Part shown: piece after piece, positions 38,421 to 49,994 of the stretch
Position numbering within the stretch: position 1 is the first letter of the stretch
Layout of the letters: every line of letters starts with the position of its first letter
NCBI GenBank assembly: GCA_034509425.1
Contig: JAVTVJ010000349.1
Coordinates: 1,054,001-1,118,000 of the forward strand
DNA length: 64,000 bases
Direction: 5' to 3'
From: Eopsaltria australis
Taxonomy: Eukaryota > Chordata > Aves > Passeriformes > Petroicidae
Notes under the pieces: model-generated
The model's database searches: none
Seen by the model: the letters and a program-made list of their open reading frames with translations, nothing else
Told to the model about the DNA's origin: nothing
Position numbers and translations under genes: made by a program

Positions 38421-40165
38421 TGTTGTGGTTTCGAGGTTTGAGAATCAAAATTAGGTATGAAGATTAATTTTGTAGTTTAGATTATTTGATTTTGTTGTGA
38501 GATAAGGATTAATAGTAGGCAAAAGCAGGCTTATACTTTAAGGAATACAAAAAAGGAATTTTATTAACAGACTTAAAACAGGAATAATAATTAGGTATCA
38601 ACACTGGACTTTTCAGAACACTCTTTTCCCCTCCCCCCTTTCTTATTTTCTTTCTTGTTGACTATACAAAAGGTAACATTTCAATTTATAGTTAATCTAC
38701 CACCTCTGGAACTTCACAGTTTTCTTAATTTATGTAGAGAGAGAAGCTTTCTTTTGTTTTATCATGCTGACTCCCATATGAAACACAGTTTCTATGGTTG
38801 TTAGCTTTCTAGTAAGCGATTCTCTCTTTGAAGAGAGGTATTTGCTTTTCTAGACCCCTTCCTATTTCAGTAGCTTTCCCAGGGCCACACCAATGGACAT
38901 ATGATGGTCATTGAGGTGTTCTTTTTGAGAGCAAATGTTTCTATTACAGTGACAACGACATCCCCTTACTTTATTATCAGCAACACAAGTTTTCTTCTAC
39001 TGTTTTCCTGGAGCGAGGAAAGAAATATTTTAATACACAAAAGTCTCAGTCTACTGCTTATAACTTAGAACATTATATTCCCTTTTTCTCACCTCTTTTA
39101 GACTATTATTCATATATTACAAGGTATATTACAGCTAACTTTATCAACATGTCTTTACAACAGAACTTTCAGCATTTAAAGCACTCCTCATCTCTTCTTT
39201 CTTTGAAAAAAAAATAAGCTTAGTTATATTCATTAAATTAAAGTTTCTATGTTGTACCTTTTGTAGGTGCCTTTATTTTTACGCTCTTTCTGTGTGAGAA
39301 GGAGAAATGAATGTTTTTTAAAGTCTTATTCTGATACTAGAAAGAAACAGTTAATTTGTCTTTCAGCTGGGTGCTGGTCACGTGGCTTACGCCCGCGTGG
39401 TTTGAATGTTGTTAAGTCCGTGCTTGAACTGAAGGAAAAGAGCCCGTCCATGCCGGCTCCCATCTAAGCCGCGTTTGAATCACAAGGGCCTGGCGGGACC
39501 GCGTCCGTGCTGCAGGGGGCTGGTTTAAGCCCCTTTCCGTGCCGAAGTGCACATGAGGGCCGCCTGGCAGAAGCTGTGTTCGAGCTGCGGGAGAGGCTTA
39601 ATTCAAGTCCTTTCTCCGTCCCACGCAGAGTAACAAGGGGTAAACGAAACCGCACCGGAGCTGCGGCAGGGGCTTAGTCTGAGCTCCTTCTGTTTTCTCT
39701 CCCATGCTGAGTTTGCTGCGGGGCTAACCGGGCGGGACGCTCACGAGGTCCACGGGGCCCGACTCCAAACCTTCTTTCCCGTTGGGCCGTGCCGCGGAGA
39801 GGTGGGGGGGAAACCAGCCTGGCCCAGGCTAGGCAGACAGAGCTGGCGAAGTTCTTTAGCCAAGGACAGCAAGATGAAGCAGCTCGAGTTTTCTCTTTCT
39901 CTCTCTCCTCCCCCTCCTCCCCACACCATGTGGGTTAGCAGTTCCCAGACCATGTGGTCTGGGAGAGACCTTACCCAGTTGGTGTGGAGCGGAGGAGAAC
40001 AGCGTCTTTCCTCTGCGAACCGAAAGCCTCAAAGAGGGTTTCTTCAGGTGCTTTCCTGGTTTTATGAGGTTTTTTAGGTAGACGGAGTTTATGCTGGCTA
40101 CCTTATTTCCGACTCCACCTCCTCTTTCTACACTGGGAGTTTTTAACAGCGATTACCCTATGACA
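38421..40165 (-). mobile_element. Long LTR (about 1.75 kb) of an avian ERV with exact 5-bp target duplication
   Basis: Starts TGTTGTGGTTTCGAGGTTTGAG and ends ACCCTATGACA, giving TGT...ACA termini. CTTCA flanks it exactly on both sides (38416-38420 and 40166-40170). A 5-bp duplication is typical of ERVL and some ERV1 elements. An AGGAATTTTATTAACAGAC zone at about 38553 gives AATAAA on the - strand, placing the LTR 3' end at the left, so the element is antisense to CSMD1. The right half (39360-40150) is GC- and CpG-rich, as expected for U3, and contains a decayed tandem array. I see no primer-binding site or gag/pol, so it is a solo LTR or an internally deleted element. Confidence 0.8.
39384..39790 (-). 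repeat. Decayed GC-rich tandem repeat array in the LTR U3
   Basis: Four to five imperfect units of roughly 80-95 bp. The shared order of phrases is: (C)CGTG/GAGCTG with a purine-rich CTGCGGGAGGG-like core; GGCTTAATTCAAG or GGTTTAAGCCCC; CTTTC-CCGTGCC; then CACAAGGGC, CACATGAGGGC or TAACAAGGGG; and CCTGGCGGGACCG or GAAACCGCACCG. Units begin near 39384, 39470, 39560, 39640 and 39730. Spacing is approximate because of indels. Such arrays in LTRs commonly act as enhancer repeats; that role here is inference. Confidence 0.6.
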
Positions 40166-40170
40166 CTTCA
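40166..40170 (+). other. Right target-site duplication CTTCA
   Basis: Direct copy of 38416-38420. It marks the end of the 1.75-kb LTR. Confidence 0.8.
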
Positions 40171-41822
40171 TGAGGTATATGCGTTGCTATAAATGAGTCT
40201 GCAAAACCACTTAGAGTACTTGTTAACTCTGTATTTTGTATTTGTACCCTTTAACACTTTGAAATTTTTTATCTTGTATATACTGGATGACTTTCAAAAA
40301 CATTTATAGAATTATTTATGCATGGAGTACTTTTGAGAAATCTTGCCTTAAGGTTCTTTGAAGCTGGCTTATAGGATTGACTTGAAAAGGGCCATGGGAG
40401 GCAATGAAGGTCACACAATCTCTATGACTGTATTAGATCTGTGCCTTTCCTACACTTGCTTAACAACACAAGGCACAACTGTGTTGTATCAGTGGATTGC
40501 AAATCTGAAGTCACAAGAAGGTTAAGGCATCAGTTTTTGATACGTAAAAATCTTATTTATGCGGAAAGATCCAGCATTCTTTCTGTGTATATGTATGTAA
40601 ACCCAGAATTGTTAGAGTAATCAGTCTTGAGTATCTACTCATTATTAGTCCAGATGACAGTTTTACAGAAAAGGAAAAAAGAACGAGAGTGCAGTTATAG
40701 TTGCACAAACAATTCTTAGTTTCTGCTCTTTTTCCTAGTATTATGCTTATCCTTCCCCTGCTCATCTGGGTCTGCTATTGATGTTTTCTTCTTCCTCAGT
40801 TTAGGATGCACTTGAGGTTATTCCTTCTTAAAATTGTATATGTTTTCTCTTTCTTCCATGGTCTGCAGTTCCACTCCTCATCTATACTTACTTAATACAG
40901 CATCCCATGCATGTTAGCTATTACTCCGTCCTTTGGTTTTTTGTTACTCCTAAACCTCGTTTTGTCTGGATATGCATTTCTGTAGTTGCCTATGGGTGAG
41001 TTGTTCATAACTATGGGCTCTCTAGTGCCAAGTCTTTGTCTCATCTCTTATTGTTCCTGTACATGTATTTCCCTGGACTACATCCTTTATCTCTGCTTCT
41101 CAAAGACCCAAAGCAGGCTTGTGTTTCTCTGAACCATGTCATTGTGCCAGCTGCAAAATACTTCATTCTGCATAGACTGTTTGCTACAGCTATTCATTTA
41201 AAACTCTGGTTGTACCATCAGAAAAAAAAGGGAGGAACAAAAAGAGGAAACCAAATTAGCCTTAGACAGCCAGTTAATTAGAGAAATTGCTATCACAGTC
41301 AAATGAAGTAAAGCAAAGCTGCAGGCAAGTTTGAGAATTTCATGCAGGGTGAACCTGACTGTAGCAAGAATTGGTCCTGAGGCTTTGCAAGCCCTTTACA
41401 AAACTTATGGTCTGTTACTGAGGATGGCAGTGCTGGATTACAGGCCTCCACTGTCATAAAACATGGCATGCATAAAACAGTTACTTCTCCTCATACAGCT
41501 TTAGTTTTCAAAATTGCCTGTTTTAATCAAAGTTTTCATTAGAACTCTCCAGAGAACTGTTGACTGTGAAATCCTTGCCTGGTGTATGTACTACTTGGCA
41601 GCTAGGGTGACCCTTGGCAGACTATCCCCCTAAATTTGTGATATCTGGACACAGAGCTATTCATAAAAGATTATAATCATTAAATATCTCAAAAGCCAAT
41701 TAACATTAGAAGCCTGTGTTAACATTAGAGAAATAGTCTCAAAGCAGAAGTGTCTGTTTGCCTTCTTTCACTTTACAATGCAATTTGAAGGACTACCTTA
41801 GCTGTCTATAAGTTGAGCATTT
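40171..41822 (+). other. Unique intron sequence
   Basis: AT-rich intron with an 81-codon open frame (41036-41281) lacking a domain. No exon or transposon is seen. Confidence 0.45.
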
Positions 41823-43390
41823 TAAAATAGTTTGGGTTAGAAGGAACCTTAAAGATCATCTAGTTCCAACCCCCTGCAATGAGCAGGGACATCTTTTACT
41901 GGATCAGATTGCTCAAAGCCCTCTCAAACCTGACCTGGAATACCTTCAAAAATGGGACATCTACAACTTCCCTGAACAATCTGTTCTACTGTTTCACCAT
42001 AATCTTGTAAAATATGTTCTTATGCCTAGTCTAAATCTACTCAATGCTTTAAAACCCTGTCACTCACCCGAACACTCCAGACCTTGTTAAAGAGTTTCTC
42101 TCCATCTTTCTTATAACTTCAGCTGTTGAAAGGCCCCAGTGGGATCTCCCTGGAACCTCCTCTATGGTGAACAACCAAACTCTCTCAGCCTTTCTTTACA
42201 GGAAAGATGTTTTGTGGCCTGTTCCCAGGTGCTCTAAGAGATCTGCGTCATTCTTGTGCTGGGGCCTCCAGACCAGAATGCTGCATTCTGGTTGGGGTCT
42301 TATGAGAGCAGAGTAGAGGGGATAATCCCCTGTCTCGCCCTGCTGGTCACACTGCTTTTGATGTAGCTCAGGATACACTTGGCCTTCTGGTCTTCAAGTA
42401 TACACTGCCTGCTCACATCCAATTTCTTATTCACCACTTCTTCTCAGGGCTGTTCTCAGTCCATTCTTTCCTTAGCATGTGCTGATATCAGTGAGTGCCC
42501 TGACCTAGTTGCAGGACCTTGTACTTGGCCTGACTGGATTTCATGAAGTTTCCATGGACCTATTTGTCAAGCTTGACAACATCCTCCTGGATGACACCCC
42601 TTTTCTCAAGTGTATCAACTGCACCACTCAGCTGCACTCTTGCTGACGCTGCACTCAATCACAGTGTGTCCTTAACAAAAGTATTGAGCAGTATCAAACC
42701 TGATATGATCTGTGAGGAGCACCTCTTGTGATTCATCTGTATTTGGACATTGACCACCACTCTTTGGGTGCAGCTATCCACCCAAGTTCTTCTCCGTTGA
42801 CTAGTCCATCCATCAAACCCACATCTTTCCAATTTAGAAGCGAGGAAGTTTGGGGGGACTGTATCAAACGTCTTGCAGAGGTCAGAGTATTGCATTGAAG
42901 TTCAGGGACTTGAAAGATGAGGGAAGATCATTTGCCAGTGAAAACAGAGACAAAAAAGTCATCAAGTAGCTCAGCCTCCTTCATGTCATCAGGAAGAATT
43001 TTGTCATGAAAAGGGTGGTTACACTCTGGAATTGACTGCCCAGGGAGATGATGGAGTCATCTTGGAGGTATTCGGCAAATGACTGGATGTGGTATTTAGT
43101 GCCATGGTCTACTTGACAACATGCGGATCCATTAAGGGTTAGATTCCGTGATCTTAGAGGGCCTTTCCAACCTAAATAATTGTGTGATTCTGAGATTTGT
43201 TGGGGGAGTAGAGTTTCTTTTGTCTTCCTTTTCTGACTAACACACCTGCAGAAGCAGTTCATATTGTTCACCTCCCTTGCCAAATTCAGCTCCAGCTGTG
43301 CCTTTCTTAGCTTTTTTGATCCCATCCCTCCATTCCCAGGTTGCATGCCTATATTCTTCTCTGGATTTGTGTCTGCTTCTTAATTGAAGA
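41823..43390 (-). mobile_element. CR1 LINE with reverse-transcriptase fragments, split by another CR1
   Basis: This is the longest CR1 here. The left part (41823-42989) starts with the 3' tail TTTGGGTTAGAAGGAACCTTAAAGATCATC. It runs into ORF2: at about 42730-42895 the - strand encodes KTFDTVPPNFLASKLERCGF, matching the CR1 reverse transcriptase pattern KAFDTV..N.L..KL..CG. At about 42900-42975 it encodes EAELLDDFFVSVFTGK, matching the upstream linker; several hundred bp of RT are missing between these. The right part (43197-43390) encodes RDGIKKAKKAQLELNLAREV and QKRKTKE, the ORF2 region before the linker. Stops and indels make it a dead copy. A second CR1 occupies 42990-43196. Confidence 0.9.
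42990..43196 (+). mobile_element. CR1 3' end nested inside an antisense CR1
   Basis: Sense-strand CR1 tail: GGAAGAATTTTGTCATGAAAAGGGTGGTT, CACTCTGGAATTGACTGCCCAGG, GAGGTATTC, AATGACTGGATGTGG, TTAGTGCCATGGTCTA, TTAGATTCCGTGATCTTAGAGGGCC, TTTCCAACCTAAATAATTGTGTGATTCTGAG. It is 5'-truncated to about 207 bp and ends with the ATTCTGTG-type terminus. The flanking CR1 continues in ORF2 order on both sides, so this copy inserted later. I found no clear target duplication. Confidence 0.85.
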
Positions 43391-45985
43391 TTTAGACCAT
43401 GTACCCTGCTTTACAGAAAGTCAGCATTTGAACTGAAAGGACCTTTAGTAGAAATATATATGCTTCATCTCAATATAAATCACTCTTGCTTCAAACATAG
43501 TTTGAGAATGCTATCTCATTAGATAATTTTTCATTATTCTACATATTGGAGTTTTTAAGTTGTTTGGAAATCTTTCATTTTGGAGGCTGGAGAGAAGTCA
43601 TGAAACTTTCTAAAACAAAGTGGGTCAGGCTTCCTCTCCCATTTCTGTTTTGAGATGAAAAACTGGTTTTGGAAGCAGAAGCTTGTGAGAAAACTGGTAT
43701 CTCTGCTTCAAAATGTGTGAAGTTTTGCTTACTTCTTAAAAGATGCAGCCAATTTTATGTACACTGTATATGCAGCTTCCTGGTGGCAGCAGAGGAAAAT
43801 TTGCACAGTCGTCCTCTTTGAATTTCTTGGATGACTGTGGTCACCTGGTAAGCTAAGAAATATCCAAAACTGGCAAATAGAAGATCTGTGCCTGCCTTGG
43901 TTTTTACCTTTCAGTACAGTGTGGCCATAATAAAGAAGCTGTGGGGTGTTTTAGTTCTGTTTTTGGTTTTTTTGGGAGTTTTTTTTTTGTTGGTTTGGGT
44001 TTTTTTTTTTTCAAATAATAGCTTCCTTGGTTTTTAAAACCTCAATCTGCATATTTGTATTTAAAGATGTCAATTAAGTACTGAGAAGGTGCACTTTAGG
44101 GAAAAGTGAGTTAAGCAGTGAGTGATTGAACAGCTGTAGGATACTGCAGTTATCTTCAATGCTGTCAAGTCAGCTCTTCTGTAAAGCGAATGGCAACAGT
44201 GATTCACTAAAACAAAGTAGAAAATATTTCAGTGCTGCTCATTTGATCAACCTTCACTTGGACAAAGAGAAAGCCTTTCCAGCATTGTTCTGTTGTAGTA
44301 TATGTTGTTATTTGATTGGTTGGTTGGTCTTTCTCCTCTCCCATCAAAACTCTCAGTTGCCCAAATACTACCCACATGCCATTCGTTCCTGACTTTAATA
44401 ATGATGAAATCTGCATGCAAAATAGCTTATTTAGCAAAATTAGCCTTTAAATGAAACAAGACACCCCCCCCCCCCCCCCCACCCCTGAATGTGAAAATCA
44501 AGTATGAGCGGAGTTCAGTCTGTTTGCAGCTAATTATTTTTCTGGGAACATCTACCAGAATTCTATGACAATTGCAAATTCTAAAGATTACTTCTCTTTG
44601 CTCACTGCATGCTTGTCAGTAGTGGGTTTTCTTCATGTTTAAAATGTAGCTTTTAAAAAGAAAATTGAGAATAAAACAAAAGTTAAAATATAATTCTCTG
44701 TTACATGATTTGCAAAATTAAATTTCATAATCACCTTTTAAAGGGATAGAGCAGAGATGCTTTTAGCAGTGCTTAAGTCTTACTCAGCACTTCAAAGCCA
44801 TTTCATGGATTTAGCTGCCCGTCATATCTTCTTTTGGTTACTTTTTAGACATAGATAATAACCAACAAAAAGCCTAAATCTTTTCCTTTAAAGATAAGCT
44901 CTACATTGTAGGCAATTTGACTTTCTGTTTGGGTCGTGTGTGCTATGGTCTGCTTGAGAGATAAGGGACTGCAAGTGGGAAGAAAAGAGAAAATATACTC
45001 CTTGTAGGCTTACTGATTTCAAGCTGCTGTTGATGGAACTCATGATCAATTCAGAAATGAGTTACTTATACCCAGGTTTTTGAGGTTTTAATTTTTTTTC
45101 CTAAAATACTGGTGTGAACTGAAAATATAAGAAAAATGTACTGGTTGGGTTTTTTTGTCTGGGGTTTTTGTTTGCTTTCTTCTATTTTCTAATGATTAGT
45201 TGTATTTGGTTTTTTTAGGTAGCAGTAGAACTGACTCTACTTCTTACACACTGAGGAACATCTGAACCTATAAATCCTGGTTATTGCAAACTGTTCATTC
45301 AGAAAAACAAGAGTGGTAGTGGCATTTAAAAAAATACAGACCAAACAGAAACTGAAACAAGGACAAACCAAACTCACAAAATAAACAATAAAATCTACAC
45401 AGTAATTTACTAAACTCTAGGGAATAAATACAGAATGCAACATGAATACAGTCTTTGCTGACAACTAGTAAATTGTGAGAGGAGATATTGGTGAAAGTAT
45501 TGCCGTAAACTTTGTGGGGTTTTTTATTGATTTATTATTTCCTTTATTCTGCTACCCATTTACTATTGGACACAGGCAGAAACAAGGCATATATGTGTTT
45601 GCTTGTTTTTCCCTCCATTCCTACCATTATCAGGCGCAGATCCATTAGAGTTTGCACTAAATAAGATTGTTGTATCTACAGACCCACGTCAAAATAATAC
45701 TGCATAACCAGATTTAAGAAATCACTTATTCTGTGGGCATTTTGTAAGGAAGTTTACAATTACAGTCTTATTGAAATAATTAATGATCATGACTTCTACA
45801 TATCAGATGTCATACAGAATTCAAGTGTCAAGACTCAACATAACTGGTAAAAAGGTTAAATTACTTGTGATACAAAATTGAAAGCAAGGTGTAGAAAGCG
45901 AGTTGATGAGACTGTAGGTGTCAATAGGAAGGCATAAGTCCTATGAGGTCCAGCTGTTTGAGTTGAGATTATAGGAATGAATGGT
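43391..45985 (+). other. Unique intron with C run and T/G-rich tracts
   Basis: AT-rich intron. Items are a T/G-rich tract (about 43955-44015), a 17-bp C run at 44464-44480, another T/G-rich patch (about 45144-45215) and an A/C-rich stretch (about 45325-45395). Open frames of 88 and 76 codons near 44126-44437 have no domain. No exon is seen. Confidence 0.5.
44464..44480 (+). repeat. C homopolymer (17 bp)
   Basis: Seventeen consecutive C after ACA and before ACCCCTG. Unlike the run at 7150 it is not within a recognised CR1 tail. Confidence 0.9.
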
Positions 45986-46620
45986 TGTAGTAGTTTGAAA
46001 GGAAACCAGTGAGAAACTCCAAGTCAGAGCTACAATTTAATAGGGAACTTAAAATAAATGCAATAGTACAAAAACACTGACAGAGTTAGAATATAACCTG
46101 ACACCCTGTTGGTCAGGGTGTTGTTAGCAGTCCGATTAAATGGTGGCTGCAGTCCTCCGGGAGTGATAGATGTGGTTCTGCTGAAGCAGTGATCCTGTGG
46201 AAAGGTGTAGTTTTCTTCTGATGGTCCAGTGGTAGTGTAGAAGGGTCTGATCTTCCTCTGGGAATCCAGTGGAAAGAGCTGACTGTGGTGTTCCAAATTT
46301 CAGATTATATCCAGATAGGAATGCTTGGCTCTTCCCCATGGGCTGAGCATCCCACAATGGGATGATGTAATTTTATCAGTGGGACTCAATGGCCCATTAA
46401 CAGAAGATATCCCTCTGAAGGGAGGATGGGTCATGAAGGAGACAAACAGCACTGCCCCACCTGGTTTTAACAGTTGGCCCATTAACAGGAGACATCCCTT
46501 GGAGTTATCAGGGATGAGTCATGAAGGCGGTAAGGAACACTGCTCACCTGGTTTTAACAGCTTATGAAGATGGTGATAGAATACATACTTTGGGTACATT
46601 TTACACTGTAACCTAAGACA
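45986..46620 (-). mobile_element. Solo LTR of an avian ERVL-type element with exact 5-bp target duplication
   Basis: Starts TGTAGTAGTTTGAAAGGAAACCAGTGAGA and ends CCTAAGACA (TGT...ACA), flanked by ATGGT at 45981-45985 and 46621-46625. Internal phrases match my memory of a common avian, especially passerine, ERVL LTR: CAATTTAATAGGGAACTTAAA (AATTTAATAGG polyadenylation zone, antisense), GACACCCTGTTGGTCAGGGTG, GTGGCTGCAGTCCTCCGGGAGTGA, TGCTGAAGCAGTGATCCTGT, CACAATGGGATGATGTAATTTTATCAGTG and GGCCCATTAACAGAAGATATCC. At 635 bp it is a typical solo LTR. An 85-bp segment is duplicated in tandem within it. Confidence 0.9.
46391..46560 (+). repeat. 85-bp tandem duplication inside the ERVL LTR
   Basis: Unit 1 (46391-46475) and unit 2 (46476-46560) both start GGCCCATTAACAG.AGA.ATCCC, pass through GGATG.GTCATGAAGG and AACA.CACTGC..CACC, and end CTGGTTTTAACAG. 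They have diverged by several substitutions, so the duplication is not recent. In LTR terms it lies in U3. Confidence 0.9.
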
Positions 46621-48613
46621 ATGGTCTTGGGCCTGAACCTGTGATCACTAAAACAAAGCATTAAAATCAGCGAGTCTGCCTGTATAAGCTAAAACAAACC
46701 ATGAATAAGGCCAGTGTTAAGTTTACCTGATGTGAACTTATGTGAAGTATTTGCATGAATATTTATAGTAATTTTAAAACACCTCAGGGATTTAAAATAT
46801 ATTACAAATTGTAAAAAAACCCCAATGACATTAACAGAACGGGTAGTAAAGGCAAAACTATTAAAACCACCCTTAATACTGTGTGAAGTGACAAAGGATA
46901 GGTTAAAAAGCTATGGTACCCTAAATAGCAGCTCATTAATATAAAATTAATCACTTTCTGATGAAGTGATAGAACTGAAGAATTATGTAAGGGAAGAGAA
47001 AAAAAACATTAGACTATAATAAATGTGAAAACTTAATTTAGATTTTTTTCTTGTTTGGCTTCTGTTGGGAAATAGTTTTCTTTGAAATTCTAACTGGTTT
47101 AGGGACATATATTGGAGGCATGAAATTGGAAATATTCAAAGCTAATTAAACATTGCAAGAGCAATTTTCTTTATCAAAACTTAAGGAACTTCTTAAAGTC
47201 TAGACAGTTTCTAGGAGACTGTTTAACTGAGATTTACCTTACAGTGACACACGTGGTAATGGGAATCTGTATAGCCCTGTCGGGATGGGTATGTTACACA
47301 AAAAAACAAGGTTGGGGCCCATTCCTCCTCATTAACTTTTAATTAATGATTAATGTCATGCATATTTGGGTTTCATTTGTGACAGAGAAGTAGGTCTAAT
47401 ACTCAAGTCCTCATCCTTCTGATATCACAGCTATATCCAAACTAAGCATAATTAATTTTAATTTTCATGTGACAGATGCCATGAGGTACTAGTTTCAATG
47501 AAGTCTTAGCTGCTTATACTACAGAACTTTAGGTTAAAGAGGGAAAAGATGTCTGCAGCAGGTCTCCCACTCTGTAGATGCACTGAAAAGACAAAATGGG
47601 TGTGAAGAAAAAGTACAAATAATTGGAGAGAATAACATCTCCACTTGTGGCTGCAGACTGTGCATCAGCTCTGTGGCTGAGCTCAGGGTTCTTCACGTGC
47701 AGCCTTTTCCCCCTGGTGAACACGAAGAGGGCAGCGTGCACGCTGACACAACACAGCTTCCCTCACCCTGGCGATTTCCAATATGCTTTCCCAACTTTCA
47801 CTGCATATTGCCAGAAGAACTTATGTGGCTGTAGAAGCAAAAGTCCTGTGTTCTAGTAAGTAAGTGAAACAGGGAGGTTCCCTCCCAGGTTAATTCAAAG
47901 CAAGTCTGTCTTGTACTGGACAGGAGGTAAGGCGAGGACAACTAGTATTGTCAGAACTTTTGATTGCATTGATCAAATGGTGTTTTGTGTGGTTTTGGTT
48001 TTTTTTTCCCCTGAAAAGTCAAGCAGGTAGCTGCATGCTAGATTAACATAATTTATAGAACATTGGTAGGAATGATGAGAAAAATTGCTACAGTTGAGTG
48101 ATACTGACACATGACTTGCCTGAAACAACTTCTGTTACATTAACAAGCAGTAACTCTTTGCTATTTCCATGTCTTTACATAGACTACAAAATATGTGTGT
48201 ATATGCAGAGCATTTCTCCTGGAAATTAACATCTGAAGCTATGGCACCACATCAAGGTAGTCCCAATGTAGTCCCATCTTACTACTTTATATTTAAAAAC
48301 CTCAACTTTTCTCCTTGGATTTAGTTTCTCAAAAAAGGTTCAACTGTAGAATTTCATTCTGGTGTTTTGTTTATTCAGAGAGTAGTTATGAATCAATAGC
48401 TGAGTGGCCAATCAGTGGCTAAATCCTGTATTGGTCACTTCACTCTGTCATCAGCTTCTTTCTAGCTGTAAAAGTGCAATTAGTTTGACCCTAACAGGGA
48501 TTTTCAAATATTTTATTAAAAAGTACCACAGCAGAATAAGACCCTTACTTGTATGTTGTATATGGGGACATTCAATCTAACTTTAGACCTGTAAGGAATT
48601 GAGACATGTAGAA

Positions 48614-48616
<3 letters not shown>

Positions 48617-48644
<28 letters not shown>
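48617..48644 (+). repeat. T homopolymer (28 bp)
   Basis: Twenty-eight consecutive T. The adjoining 118-codon open frame begins with a Phe run from this tract and is an artefact. It could be the reverse-complemented A tail of a retrocopy, but the sequence to its right (48645 on) matches nothing I know. Confidence 0.9.
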
Positions 48645-49994
48645 CTACTAAATTCGAAATGGCACATCATATCCTTCTGAATGTTGGCTGGAAAAACCTA
48701 GAGGACATTGCTCCTAAATGGTTACAGGCTTCTCCCCACATAGTGACTTCCTTTAGCCCTTCTGTTTTGTTTTTGCAAATGGTCATATGGTCATTTCCTA
48801 AACCTTTTTTTTTTCTTTTCCAGTTACTTGGCCCTGATAACCTCAGGTGGCTTCATCTTGATGTCTTAATATCCAAGAAAAAATTTGTGTTTATAATCAG
48901 AACCCATTTGAACATTTTCCTTTCACGGGGCCTAATAAGTTATAGTTACCTATAAGGACACATTTCTGTATACCTAGAAATCTTACATGAACTGAATTAT
49001 AATGAACTTTTGTTTCAATTTTGTACAAAATTTCATAAAGCTTTATTGTTTTTATAAGCCTTCTATAGTTAGTTTTAGATGTCTTCAGGGTTGAACAACA
49101 TCTAATATGTAGTGTCTATCTATAGTGAAGAAATTACTTTAATCTTAACATTCATATTCCTTCTCCTGGTTACTTCTGTTGTCGGAGATATTGAAAAGAC
49201 AAACAGGGAGGTAAAGATGCTTGCTGTAAGCAATTGCATGGGTCATTAGTTAAAATGAGTGTTTAAATGGATAAATTATGCCCCTTCAGATTTTAAACAC
49301 AGAACTAAATTAGTAAAAATGCATAACTCAGCACAGTTGTTTTCTAGTCACTACTTGGGTGTTCAACCCCTAGCTGAAACATAAAACTGAATATCTTTTA
49401 AAGTACTGTATCATATAATTAAATTTGGTTTTTTAACATCTGATACATTATACTATGATACCTGTCTGATACTTGCATTTATACTGAAACATGTTACAAT
49501 GAATAATATATTACTCCTTATACTAAGAGGATTTAGGGAATAACACCAAAATAGATGGAAATTTATGCTTGCCTTCTGTTACTTCTCTTGCACACAAAAA
49601 GTAAAAGTCAGCACACAGTTATAAAAACACACAAGCAGTGTGACATTAATAAAGAAATGAATTCAGATATTTTGAGCTGTGTTCTTGTTGCAGAAAGACT
49701 TTCAGGTTTGATCAAACTCCCTGCTTCTTCACTTATTGTCCTACAGATCTTCATGTATATTCATATAATCATAAATCAATGTGTGCCTGTAAATTACTTA
49801 ATTACTTTTTTATTTTGAAAGTGTATTTTGAATGGCAGGAGGTTAAAATTTTTAACTTGTAATTAGGTGGGTTGGTTGCTATACCTCTTTGTGAATGTTA
49901 ATATGGCATTGATGGCAATTCTACTTTTACTGAGAGGCTATACAGATAGAAGTTAGAGTAATCTAATCTTCTGTGAAGACCCAATCAAAATACT

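Noticed and set aside
39360..40150. CpG-rich region as a host gene promoter or CpG island
   Set aside because: It lies inside an LTR bounded by an exact target duplication, so the CpG richness comes from the retroelement; no host first exon is visible.
42659..42895. 78-codon - strand frame with reverse transcriptase similarity
   Set aside because: Kept only as evidence for a dead, truncated CR1 copy; it is not an independent gene.
42981..43346. 121-codon - strand open frame
   Set aside because: It runs through the junction between the nested + strand CR1 and the outer CR1, so the peptide is a chimera of antisense tail and ORF2 relic.
48599..48955. 118-codon + strand open frame
   Set aside because: Begins with a Phe run encoded by the 28-bp T tract and has no domain; explained by composition.
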